Positions 25,577-33,352 of a stretch of DNA of 64,000 nucleotides are shown here, piece after piece. The position numbers and the translations under genes are program-made. Numbering within the stretch: the stretch's first letter is position 1; the number at the start of each line of letters is the position of its first letter. The stretch is from a bacterium ADurb.Bin157 (lineage in GTDB: Bacteria > Muiribacteriota > Ozemobacteria > Ozemobacterales > Ozemobacteraceae). The notes beneath the pieces were generated by a model that saw nothing but the letters and a program-made list of their open reading frames with translations, searched no databases and was not told where the DNA came from. Location of the stretch: assembly GCA_002070375.1 (NCBI GenBank), contig MWDD01000006.1, forward strand, positions 29,825-93,824, read 5' to 3'.

Positions 25577-25605
25577 GGAACTTTGTTTGAAATATCAAGT
25601 CTATA
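25577..25605 (+). promoter_or_regulatory. ECF/SigmaE-like promoter in front of htrA
   Basis: GGAACTT (25577-25583), 15 bases, then GTCTATA (25599-25605), upstream of a Shine-Dalgarno AAAGGAG and the ATG at 25633. GGAACTT is the -35 consensus for E. coli SigmaE-type factors, and degP is a classic target. I see no equally good sigma70 pair here. Confidence 0.45.
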
Positions 25606-25632
25606 AATACAAACAATTTAAAGGAGTAAAAC

Positions 25633-27075
25633 ATGAAACCTTCAAAATTATTTGTGCTTTTTTTGATTACTTTCCTATTTTCTTATTCTTTCAATGAGCC
25701 GGCATTTGCCGAAGAAGAAGCTTTAAAAGCCGCCATGTCCATGCAAAAAGCATTTATCAATGTCGCAAAAAAATTAAAGCCGGCAGTAGTTAACATCTCA
25801 ACAGAAAAGCTTGTTACTAATGGAAGAGGTTCAACATACGATGATGAAACATACGAGTTTCTCAAAAAGTTCTTCAACATGCCGGGATTTCAACGACAAC
25901 AAGAGGAGCCCAAAATACAAGGAGCAGGTTCAGGAGTAATCATCTCTTCTGATGGAGTTATAGTAACGAATAATCATGTTGTAAAAGGCGCGACAAAAAT
26001 CATCGTCAAAACTTACGATGAAGAAAAATATGAAGCAAAAATTATTGGACAGGATCCACAAACAGATTTAGCAGTGATAAAAATTGAACCCAAAAAAGCA
26101 CTGATTGCGGCACAATTTGCTAACTCCGATAAAGTTGAAGTCGGAGAATGGGCTATAGCTGTCGGCAGTCCACTGGGTCTTGAGCAAACGGTTACAACCG
26201 GTGTGGTAAGCGCAGTAGGACGCTCCGGCATCGGCGCTGCAACAATTGAAGACTTTATTCAAACAGACGCAAGCATCAATCCGGGCAATTCAGGCGGCCC
26301 ATTAGTTAATTTAGAGGGCAAAGTAATTGGCATAAACACTCTAATATATAATGCACCCGGCTCCGGAATAGGCTTTTCTATCCCTTCCAATCTGGTAGCA
26401 AAAGTATCACAGCAGATTCAAAGCACAGGACAGGTAACAAGACCATATTTAGGCATTACCATGCAGCCTGTGACAGAAGAATTGGCAAATCATTATTCCT
26501 TAAAAACCCTTGACGGCGCGGTTATTTTAGATATCAAATCTGATTCACCTGCCGACAAGGCCGGCTTAAAAGCGATGGACATAATCACAGAATTTGACAA
26601 CAAATTGGTTAAGTCAACTTCAGAACTTCAAAAACTTGTTATTCAATCTGAAGTAAACAAGACAGTTAAAGTAAAAGTTTTGAGAAATGGGCAAACAAAG
26701 ACATTAAAATTAACTCTTGAACAGATGCCTCAATCTTTTGGCTTAAGTGAATCAGAAATAGCCGAACTGCCTTCGAAAAAATCGATTAACGAAATAGATG
26801 CTCTGGGAGTCTCCGTCAAAACTTTCACCCCCGAAATGGCATCAAAAATGAGAACAGAACACCGTGAAGGGGTAGTAATCACCTCTGTTAAAGCCGGAAC
26901 AAAAGCAGATAATTCCGGTCTTAAAACAGGAGACATCGTTTTACAGGTTAACGGAGAAGAAGTAAAAACAGATTCCGAGTTTGAAAAAGCGATTTCAAAT
27001 ACAAAATCAAATAACAGCTATGTATTTTTGATAAATAGATCCGGAACACCCATGTTTGTGGTTATATCAAATTAA
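25633..27075 (+). CDS. Periplasmic serine endoprotease HtrA/DegP (Do-like)
   Basis: A 480-aa envelope protein quality-control protease. Signal peptide 1-26 (ends EPAFA). Trypsin-like domain about 35-255 with the catalytic triad His115 (NNHVV), Asp145 (QTDLAVIK) and Ser220 (NPGNSGGP). Two PDZ domains follow: about 265-375 (PYLGITMQPV... DGAVILDIKSDSPADKAGL) and about 390-480 (LGVSVKTF ... GVVITSVKAGTKADNSGL). The domain order and length match DegP/DegQ. Promoter context suggests envelope-stress control. It ends 8 bases before the convergent gene at 27084. Confidence 0.95.
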   Translation: MKPSKLFVLFLITFLFSYSFNEPAFAEEEALKAAMSMQKAFINVAKKLKPAVVNISTEKLVTNGRGSTYDDETYEFLKKFFNMPGFQRQQEEPKIQGAGSGVIISSDGVIVTNNHVVKGATKIIVKTYDEEKYEAKIIGQDPQTDLAVIKIEPKKALIAAQFANSDKVEVGEWAIAVGSPLGLEQTVTTGVVSAVGRSGIGAATIEDFIQTDASINPGNSGGPLVNLEGKVIGINTLIYNAPGSGIGFSIPSNLVAKVSQQIQSTGQVTRPYLGITMQPVTEELANHYSLKTLDGAVILDIKSDSPADKAGLKAMDIITEFDNKLVKSTSELQKLVIQSEVNKTVKVKVLRNGQTKTLKLTLEQMPQSFGLSESEIAELPSKKSINEIDALGVSVKTFTPEMASKMRTEHREGVVITSVKAGTKADNSGLKTGDIVLQVNGEEVKTDSEFEKAISNTKSNNSYVFLINRSGTPMFVVISN

Positions 27076-27083
27076 AAACAGAA

Positions 27084-27695
27084 TCAATTCTTAAGAATTC
27101 CGTGCAAAGAACAACTAAACAAACGGCGTCCGTCTTTATAAATAATTGAATAGGTTCCGCCTCTGGGGCACACCGGGACTTCCTGGAGTGCCCCAATTTC
27201 TATCAGTTTTTCAGGATCAAATTTAGTAGTTCTTTTCTTAAAATGCTTGTCGCTGTATAAGACAGCCAATATGAGGGATCTCATTTTAGAAAAACATTTT
27301 AACTTATATTCTTTTTCGTAGTCATCCAATTTTTTAACAGTTCTTTTATAATCTTCTCTGACTTTGCTGTAATCCTTAAAAACATCTTTTGCATTACGAG
27401 TGTTTATTTTTGTCGTATCCATATTGTTAATACGTTCAACCAAGTCTATATAAGAGGCTTGATACATTGTTTGCATTCTTTGGAACCTCAAAGTTTCTAG
27501 CAAGTCTTTTTTTCCGTCTTCACTTAAAGAAAAATCATCAACATAAGTAAATTGCTCAAAAAAACTTCTTTTTGAGGGCGCTATGCGTATTTCTCTTTTG
27601 AACAGAGTAAAAATGAATGCAACAACGGCAAGGAACAGTAAAACTACTCCAAGCCACAAAAGTTTTTGATTAGAGATATTTATCTTGCTAGTCAC
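27084..27695 (-). CDS. Membrane-anchored protein with C-terminal CPxGG...CxxHG motif
   Basis: A 203-aa protein with one N-terminal helix (about 12-32) and a long charged helical region (about 50-160). It ends in VPVCPRGGTYSIIYKDGRRL followed by FSCSLHGILKN, a Cys pair motif often seen at the C-terminus of pilin-like proteins in some phyla, but the N-terminus here is not a prepilin type (no G-F/T-x-x-E site). The start codon is GTG at 27695 with no Shine-Dalgarno. The promoter candidate places transcription start about 6 bases upstream, so it may be nearly leaderless. Function unknown. Confidence 0.65.
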   Translation of the reverse strand: MTSKINISNQKLLWLGVVLLFLAVVAFIFTLFKREIRIAPSKRSFFEQFTYVDDFSLSEDGKKDLLETLRFQRMQTMYQASYIDLVERINNMDTTKINTRNAKDVFKDYSKVREDYKRTVKKLDDYEKEYKLKCFSKMRSLILAVLYSDKHFKKRTTKFDPEKLIEIGALQEVPVCPRGGTYSIIYKDGRRLFSCSLHGILKN

Positions 27696-27707
27696 AATAT
27701 TTTGACA

Positions 27708-27736
27708 ATAATAATATTTCCTATAATCAAAGTCAA
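27708..27736 (-). promoter_or_regulatory. Strong sigma70-type promoter next to the 27084-27695 start codon
   Basis: TTGACT-17 bases-TATTAT on the minus strand. The expected transcription start is near 27701, only about 6 bases before the GTG. Confidence 0.6.
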
Positions 27737-27822
27737 TCTGATTACAATTAGTTAATGAAAAATATCTATCTGCCGAAACATTTAAAGTAATTCAGAATAA
27801 AAATAAATCGGAGTAATGCGGA

Positions 27823-27981
27823 ATGTTAAAAGATTTTATTATTGCATCTACCTTAACCATATTGTTTTCTGTTGGGGTAGGCGTATTATTTGTACAAACG
27901 ATTTTTGAACTTTTTCATTTATTTATAAAAGACAATAAGCCTGCGCAAGAAGATAAAAATACAATTACTCTCAATAATTAA
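27823..27981 (+). CDS. Small single-helix membrane protein (52 aa)
   Basis: An ORF of 52 codons beginning MLKDFIIASTLTILFSVGVG with one transmembrane segment about 5-26 and a short charged tail (KDNKPAQEDKN). GGAG lies 9 bases before the ATG. It fills most of the gap between the 27084 gene and the SH3b gene. Composition (hydrophobic, then acidic/basic tail) and the Shine-Dalgarno support it being real; no family recognised. Confidence 0.5.
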   Translation: MLKDFIIASTLTILFSVGVGVLFVQTIFELFHLFIKDNKPAQEDKNTITLNN

Positions 27982-27990
27982 TTTTTACAT

Positions 27991-28010
27991 TTTTTTAAAC
28001 TTTTTTAAAC
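27991..28010 (+). repeat. Tandem T-tract repeat upstream of the SH3b/NlpC gene
   Basis: The 10-base unit TTTTTTAAAC occurs twice in tandem and is followed by a third TTTTTT. It lies directly upstream of the TATAAT at 28032 and could act as an UP-element-like or bent A/T tract. Confidence 0.6.
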
Positions 28011-28031
28011 TTTTTTCCCAAAATAATGTAG

Positions 28032-28037
28032 TATAAT
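28032..28037 (+). promoter_or_regulatory. TATAAT -10 element for the SH3b/NlpC gene
   Basis: A perfect TATAAT, 24 bases before the ATG at 28062. The -35 region is only a T-rich tract (ACTTTT), so the -10 and the T-tract repeat must carry the promoter if real. Confidence 0.4.
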
Positions 28038-28061
28038 TAAAGCATTATAAGGGGGAAGTTA

Positions 28062-29345
28062 ATGAAAACCAAAAACTGCCTATTCACAGCTGCACTGGCA
28101 ATAACGCTTTTTAGCGTATTACCGGGCACTTCCACAGCCAAAACACCTTTCAGTGTTGACACGGTTGAGATCGGCTCCAAATCTTCAGCTGCCTCAAAAA
28201 CCACAACCGCCGAAGCAACAACTCAATCAAATAAAGCTCAATCAGCAAGTAAAAAATCGATAAAAAAGGGCAAAGTCAGAGCCGACGTACTTAATGTAAG
28301 AAAAGGCCCTTGGAGCGACGTTTTAGGAACAATAAAAAAGAATGATTCCGTCAATATAGTCGGAAACTTAGGCGATTGGTATGAAATTGAATATAACGGA
28401 AAAAAAGCATACGTGCACTCTAAATGGGTAGATGTTGACGGAGTAAAACGAAATTATCCCGACTCGGGCGAAGTTAGCAATTGTTATTGGCTTAACGTAA
28501 GAAGAGCCCCCGGCGGCGACATATTAGGACAATTTAAAGCAGGAACAAAAGTAGAAATTCTTGGCTCTGTCGGTGATTGGTACAAAATCAGTTACAACGG
28601 AAACGAAGCATTTGTCGCTAAGCGATATATTGACTCACCCTCTTCTTCCGCGAAACAAACGCCTAAAACCTCCGAATTCAAAAACTTTGACGGTTATGTT
28701 AATGCTTCTATAGGTCTTAACGTAAGAGACGGAGTTTGGGGCAATGTAGTTACTGCTCTTCCGAATGGAACAAAAATTAAAGTTATCGGAAAGACCGGCG
28801 ACTGGTATAAGATTAACTACAATGGTACCACAAGATATGTTCATGCATCTTATGTAAGCAACTCTGCACCAAAATCCTCTTCTTCAAGTTCAGGATCAAG
28901 AAATACGTCAACTCCGGCCCCCGCCGCAGGGAATTTACAGAATAAAATAGTAAGTTCCGCCAAATCATTAGTGGGCAGCACAAGATTCAGAGGCCCTGAA
29001 GTATCAGGCGGCCGGTTAGCTTGTGCGCAGGTTGCAACAACCGCACTGAAAAATGCAGGTGCCCTCGACAAAGTCCACCTTAACTGCCGTTCAGCAGTTA
29101 CCGACCTTAAATCAAAAGGTTGGAAAGAAGTAAGCGTTCCCCCCTTCAGAGAAGGCGACGTAATTTTATGGAAAACTTACGACTATACCGGAGACGGCAT
29201 CAAAGACCCGGACACCCACATCGGTATCATGGTAAAAGAAGGCAATACTTTTAAAGCCATGAATAATTCATCTTCTCTAAGAACACCTCGCTTATCTGAT
29301 CCTTATAGCATAGGTCCTATAACCAGAGTTCTTAGAAAATCTTAA
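28062..29345 (+). CDS. Secreted SH3b x3 / NlpC-P60-like cell-wall protein
   Basis: A 427-aa exported protein. Signal peptide about 1-26; Ser/Ala/Thr/Lys-rich linker 30-70; three bacterial SH3 domains at about 70-125, 140-195 and 205-260, each with LNVR and a GDWY(E/K)I.YNG core; a Ser/Pro linker; then a peptidase-like domain about 290-427. That domain has Cys in GRLACAQVATTALKNAG and His in PDTHIGIM, which fits the Cys-His pair of NlpC/P60 or CHAP amidases, though no close family match is claimed. It probably binds and cleaves peptidoglycan peptides. A GGGGGAAG Shine-Dalgarno precedes the ATG; a terminator follows at 29356. Confidence 0.82.
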   Translation: MKTKNCLFTAALAITLFSVLPGTSTAKTPFSVDTVEIGSKSSAASKTTTAEATTQSNKAQSASKKSIKKGKVRADVLNVRKGPWSDVLGTIKKNDSVNIVGNLGDWYEIEYNGKKAYVHSKWVDVDGVKRNYPDSGEVSNCYWLNVRRAPGGDILGQFKAGTKVEILGSVGDWYKISYNGNEAFVAKRYIDSPSSSAKQTPKTSEFKNFDGYVNASIGLNVRDGVWGNVVTALPNGTKIKVIGKTGDWYKINYNGTTRYVHASYVSNSAPKSSSSSSGSRNTSTPAPAAGNLQNKIVSSAKSLVGSTRFRGPEVSGGRLACAQVATTALKNAGALDKVHLNCRSAVTDLKSKGWKEVSVPPFREGDVILWKTYDYTGDGIKDPDTHIGIMVKEGNTFKAMNNSSSLRTPRLSDPYSIGPITRVLRKS

Positions 29346-29355
29346 TTTCAAATAT

Positions 29356-29393
29356 AAAAAACAGGTTGTCTCTCAACTGGCAGCCTGTTTTTT
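29356..29393 (+). terminator. Rho-independent terminator after the SH3b/NlpC gene
   Basis: Arms AAAAAACAGG (29356-29365) and CCTGTTTTTT (29384-29393) end in a T run, 10 bases after the stop at 29345. Confidence 0.75.
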
Positions 29394-29480
29394 ATATAGA
29401 AATGATTTGATTTTTATAGAATTTTAAGTTTTAATAATAGATTAAACTAAATGTGAGAACTCTCAGAAAGTAGGATAATA

Positions 29481-31220
29481 ATGAGAAAAACTTTTGTTCT
29501 GTTATCGGCCATATTATTTGGCTTATCAGCACAATGTCACGCCTTATCATGGACAATCGACTACGGAACCCCCAAAGACAAAGGAAAGGTTTCCGTATAT
29601 AATAACATCACAGCCCCTGATTTTGCAGAGGATGCCCCATACGGGCCTATGTCTTTCAGAGTAATTAAAGAAGACCTATGGCTTCTCGATTCTGTATCCG
29701 GAAGGCTTTTATCATTTAACAAAGAGGGGAAAGCTATAAAACAGATAGATATTCCCAATTTAAATGAGTTCAAACTTATCGAAGACTTTGCTTTTTCTCA
29801 CGATCAATCCGGAGTATGGGTCGCGAACGCAGAAGACAGAACCGTCAAAAAAATATCATTATCCGGAGAACAACTATTGGAAATTGATGGCAGCAAAATT
29901 CCGGGAGGAAACTTTGTTCAAGTCAATCAATTAGAAACAGATTCAAAGGGCAACCTTTACATAGGTGATTGCGGACTTGCAAGATTGCTAATTTTTAATT
30001 CGAATGGCGTCTTATTAAGAGAAATGCCTTGGCAAAACAGTGGTTTTGCAATTGATTCACAAAATCGCCTTCATATAATTGAGTATTCAGAAACAGCCGG
30101 ATATTTTCATAATATTTATTTGCCGAACGGTCAAATCGGCATTTCAAAGTTTATTGGTTTAAAAGAGCATACTAATCCACGACTTTGGTCTGTAACAAAC
30201 GACAATATTTATGTATCGTTTATACCCGCCGGTGGTTTTCGCGGAATAATTAAACTTTATGAAATAAACAACAATTCCTTGATAACACGGGTTCAAGACA
30301 TTGTACCTCAAGGCAACATGAACCGCTATATTGAAATAGGCGCAAAGAATATATTTTTCCCTGTTGCTAATTTCTTCACAGCGCCAAAAGGCAACTTTGC
30401 CATTAAGGAAATCGAATGGGCCGAATACAAATATGAAGAAGCTTATAGTTCTGCGGCTGAAATAACTAAGGAATACTTGGTAAAAATACCGGCCGATATA
30501 GCGGAAAACGGTCTTCTCGGTATGAGAACCTCAGGTGAGCGTGTTGTTGTGGCGAATAAAAGCGGAAAGTATATTGTTTTCAACCTTAAAACGGGCGAAA
30601 CTTTTACCGGAGCACACCAAACCAACTCAGGCCTATTAGATTTCGACACAGTAGTCGGCAAAATAATATACATTGACGAAAACGGAAAACTTGGCGGCCA
30701 TGTAATGTCATTTTGGCCTAAGTCTGCTTTTAAGGCATCTAAAATCGAAGCTTATGACGAGGGTTTGCTTTTAACCGGCGGTGAAAAAGCATATTTTCTT
30801 TCAAAAAATTCTGCACAAATAAATGAAATCGAAGGAATGCGGTTTGCGCAACCCGTTTTACGAGGTTTCGTATGGACTCTTAAAATAACGGAACAAGGTA
30901 ATTGGCGAGCAGATTTAACCGATAGTTTTGGCAATATAATGGGCGAAGTTTACACATTCAGCAAAGATTTTGATCCGGTAAATATTGAAGTCGGACCGGA
31001 AGGTATCGAAGGCGAATTAGTTCTTTCAGCTTATGAAAACGGAATCAGAAAACTAATGTTCATCGGCAATAACGGAAGAATGTTTTGGAAGATCGATGCT
31101 CCCGAAAAAATTTCACCAAGAGATGTGGGCTTTGATCACAACTCAGAACTTCTTTTTATAGAAAAACATGAAGGCGAGACCTGGATAAGCAGATGGAAAA
31201 TGGTCACTCCCGAAGGTTAA
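29481..31220 (+). CDS. Secreted beta-propeller protein (NHL-like)
   Basis: A 579-aa exported protein. Signal peptide 1-22 (MRKTFVLLSAILFGLSAQCHA). The N-terminal two thirds are blade-like repeats: WLLDSVSGRLLSFNKEGKA, GVWVANAEDRTVKKISLSG and QLETDSKGNLYIGDCGLARL, as in NHL propellers; the last third repeats a looser pattern (KYIVFNLKTGETF, KIIYIDENGKLGG). No catalytic signature. It is flanked by terminators on both sides, so it is monocistronic. Same architecture class as the protein at 2763-4265 but without the Glu linker. Function unknown; perhaps a binding protein at the cell surface. Confidence 0.75.
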   Translation: MRKTFVLLSAILFGLSAQCHALSWTIDYGTPKDKGKVSVYNNITAPDFAEDAPYGPMSFRVIKEDLWLLDSVSGRLLSFNKEGKAIKQIDIPNLNEFKLIEDFAFSHDQSGVWVANAEDRTVKKISLSGEQLLEIDGSKIPGGNFVQVNQLETDSKGNLYIGDCGLARLLIFNSNGVLLREMPWQNSGFAIDSQNRLHIIEYSETAGYFHNIYLPNGQIGISKFIGLKEHTNPRLWSVTNDNIYVSFIPAGGFRGIIKLYEINNNSLITRVQDIVPQGNMNRYIEIGAKNIFFPVANFFTAPKGNFAIKEIEWAEYKYEEAYSSAAEITKEYLVKIPADIAENGLLGMRTSGERVVVANKSGKYIVFNLKTGETFTGAHQTNSGLLDFDTVVGKIIYIDENGKLGGHVMSFWPKSAFKASKIEAYDEGLLLTGGEKAYFLSKNSAQINEIEGMRFAQPVLRGFVWTLKITEQGNWRADLTDSFGNIMGEVYTFSKDFDPVNIEVGPEGIEGELVLSAYENGIRKLMFIGNNGRMFWKIDAPEKISPRDVGFDHNSELLFIEKHEGETWISRWKMVTPEG

Positions 31221-31244
31221 TTTATGTATAATTAATCAAACACC

Positions 31245-31273
31245 AAAAAACTGCCTGTCGGCAGTTTTTTTTT
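31245..31273 (+). terminator. Rho-independent terminator after the second propeller gene
   Basis: Stem AAAAAACTGCC (31245-31255), loop TGTC, then GGCAGTTTTTTTTT. Strong hairpin plus nine T, 25 bases after the stop. Confidence 0.85.
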
Positions 31274-31368
31274 GCAATTTTTATAATTTAATAAATTCTT
31301 ACAGTTTTAACTAAATATGTTTTTCCGAAAGTCGATAGTATCTTATATTTCTATTAAGGAAAAACTTA

Positions 31369-31665
31369 ATGATAATGTTAAACGATTCTGATGTAAAGAG
31401 CGCCAAAGAAATTGTTGTCAACAGTTTTGTTGCATTAACCGAAGAAACAAGTCTTTTAAAAAGTAACATGGAGAAATTAATGATTAAGTATCGCCAAGCC
31501 CTAAATATGCTGGCGAAAATGCAACAAAAAAACAGCGCCTTAGAGAAAGAGCTAAATCTTCTTCAGGCGAGAGAAGTGGCTCTTATCAACCACATAAAAT
31601 CAAATTTAACCGAGTTTATTGAAGAAAACAAAACAGAAAAAATTGATGTACGGTTAATAAATTGA
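31369..31665 (+). CDS. Small coiled-coil protein (98 aa)
   Basis: A short acidic/basic protein dominated by heptad-like Leu/Met spacing (SLLKSNMEKLMIKYRQALNM, ALEKELNLLQAREVALINHI), so almost certainly a coiled coil. No cysteine or signal peptide. AAGGA precedes the first ATG by 8 bases; an in-frame ATG two codons later is also possible. Stands alone, 66 bases before rlmI, with a promoter-like site between. Function unknown. Confidence 0.6.
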   Translation: MIMLNDSDVKSAKEIVVNSFVALTEETSLLKSNMEKLMIKYRQALNMLAKMQQKNSALEKELNLLQAREVALINHIKSNLTEFIEENKTEKIDVRLIN

Positions 31666-31671
31666 AATAGG

Positions 31672-31700
31672 TTGAATTTTTGCTTCCAATTGCTTAAGAT
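31672..31700 (+). promoter_or_regulatory. Sigma70-type promoter for the rlmI-buk-ptb operon
   Basis: TTGAAT-17 bases-TAAGAT, starting 6 bases after the stop of the coiled-coil gene and 31 bases before the ATG at 31732. Confidence 0.5.
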
Positions 31701-31731
31701 GATTGTAAAGAAATCCAATTAAGCAAGAAAA

Positions 31732-32907
31732 ATGAAAACTCACAAATTAACCCTCAAAAAAAACAAAGAATTTTCAATAATTAAAGGGCACCCTTGGGCT
31801 TACTCCGAAGCTTTCCAAAATATTCCGCAAGACCTTAATTACGGGGATAAAGTCGAAGTTTATTCCCATAAAAACAAACTGCTTGGCATGGGAATAGCGG
31901 ACCCTGACTCAAAGATTCTTGTAAGAATGCTTTCCGCCTCACCCGACAAGAGCGTAGAATCTGCTTTAAGTGAAATAATTAAAAGAGCTATCGAACTAAG
32001 ACTTGAGTTTTTTTCTGATCAGAAAACCACAGCATTCAGATTGATAAACGGTGAAGGAGACGGAATTCCGGGATTAATTGCCGACAGATATTCTGATGCG
32101 GTGTCAATGCAAATATACACTCGCGCCCTTGAGCCTTATGTTAAACAGATAGTAACCGAAATAAGAAAGCTCCTGCCTGAGATTAAATGGATATACAAAA
32201 GAGACAACATAAGAATTTCAAAGACCGGCTCTGCCGAGCTTATTTACGGCAAAAACATGCCCGATAAAATTGAGTTTTACGAGAATGGGCTCAAATTCTC
32301 TACCGATCTTGTAAATGGTCAAAAAACAGGTTTTTTTCTTGATCAAAGAACGAATAGGCATTTAATAAGAACTATAAGCAAAAACAAAAGTGTATTGAAC
32401 TTATGTGGTTACACAGGAGCATTTACAGTTGCAGCAGCAGCGGGCAAAGCATCGTCAAGTTTAACTGTAGATATATCCAAACCTGCTCTTGAAGAGGCCA
32501 AAAAAAACATCGAACAAAATGGATTTTCCACAAATAAGCATAAAATTCTATCTGCTGATATGTACGAATTTTTAGATAAATGCGAGCCTAAAAGTTACGA
32601 TGTAGTAATTCTGGACCCTCCTTCTATGGCCAAAAGCAGAAAAGACTCCGAAAAAGCGCTGAGAGCTTACAAAAGATTAAACCTTGCCGGAGTAAAAGCT
32701 GTAAAAAAAGGCGGGTATCTTTTTACGGCATCATGTACCAGCCAAGTATCGTGTTCAGAATTTATCGACGCTGTCCGAGACGGCATTGCAGCTTCGGGCA
32801 GACAGGCTGTTATGATACATGAGTCATACCATGACTTTGACCACCCGGTATCTCTTTCACACCCTGAGGGCAAATATCTCAAAGGTCTTCTATTGAAAAT
32901 TTATTGA
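31732..32907 (+). CDS. rlmI: 23S rRNA (cytosine-5) methyltransferase RlmI-like
   Basis: A 391-aa class I SAM methyltransferase of the RlmI (m5C1962) group. N-terminal PUA domain about 1-75 (HPWAYSEAF, GDKVEVYSHKNKLLGMGIADP); an EEHD-like middle with EGDGIPGLIADRY; then the MTase domain: NGQKTGFFLDQRTNR, NLCGYTGAFTVAAAAG (SAM loop), DVVILDPPSMAKS (motif IV) and ASCTSQVS with the catalytic Cys. Length is normal. It leads an operon with the NUDIX gene (7 bases), buk, ptb and yifB. The gene lacks a clear Shine-Dalgarno. Confidence 0.9.
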   Translation: MKTHKLTLKKNKEFSIIKGHPWAYSEAFQNIPQDLNYGDKVEVYSHKNKLLGMGIADPDSKILVRMLSASPDKSVESALSEIIKRAIELRLEFFSDQKTTAFRLINGEGDGIPGLIADRYSDAVSMQIYTRALEPYVKQIVTEIRKLLPEIKWIYKRDNIRISKTGSAELIYGKNMPDKIEFYENGLKFSTDLVNGQKTGFFLDQRTNRHLIRTISKNKSVLNLCGYTGAFTVAAAAGKASSSLTVDISKPALEEAKKNIEQNGFSTNKHKILSADMYEFLDKCEPKSYDVVILDPPSMAKSRKDSEKALRAYKRLNLAGVKAVKKGGYLFTASCTSQVSCSEFIDAVRDGIAASGRQAVMIHESYHDFDHPVSLSHPEGKYLKGLLLKIY

Positions 32908-32914
32908 GCAATAT

Positions 32915-33352
32915 ATGACTAATACAATAATTGATGTAGCCGCTGCAATAGTGATAAATAAGGGCAAGTTTTTGTCCGCAAAACGTCTGGGCGGTTATTT
33001 ACACAATCTCTGGGAATTCCCCGGAGGCAAGCTTGAAAAGTATGAAACAGCAAAACTGGCAGCAGAACGGGAGCTTGAGGAAGAACTCGGAATCAAAGCA
33101 GTTGCTTCTGAAACAGTTTTAGTATTGGATTACGCTTATCCCGACAAATCAGTGCGGCTTCATTTTGTTCTTTGCTCATTAGACAATAGCAAAAGCAATA
33201 ATTTAGCGTTGCTTGCACAAAACCCTACAATTTCATGGTTTACACCTGAAATAGCCCCATTAAATGATTTTTGTCCGGCAGACAAACTTGCCTTAGAAAA
33301 AATTAAATGGGATACAATTTTAAAAAGTGAGGATATTGACAATGATGACTGA
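32915..33352 (+). CDS. NUDIX hydrolase, MutT-like
   Basis: A 145-aa nucleotide diphosphatase. The complete NUDIX box G-x5-E-x7-REUXEE-x-G-U is present at about 38-60 (PGGKLEKYE then RELEEELGI). The N-terminal AAAIVINKGKFLSAKR strand and WEFPGGK are typical of the MutT/8-oxo-dGTP branch, and the C-terminus has the IKWD-like end. It likely sanitises oxidised dNTPs; the true substrate is not provable here. The end overlaps the buk start by 11 bases in another frame. Confidence 0.88.
   Translation: MTNTIIDVAAAIVINKGKFLSAKRLGGYLHNLWEFPGGKLEKYETAKLAAERELEEELGIKAVASETVLVLDYAYPDKSVRLHFVLCSLDNSKSNNLALLAQNPTISWFTPEIAPLNDFCPADKLALEKIKWDTILKSEDIDNDD

Noticed and set aside
27088..27101. AATTCTTAAGAATT perfect palindrome between htrA and the convergent gene
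   Set aside because: Short, no T run, and part of it is coding; likely chance.
29454..29465. TGAGA-AC-TCTCA dyad before the second propeller gene
   Set aside because: Only 5-bp arms and no second copy; insufficient evidence for an operator.
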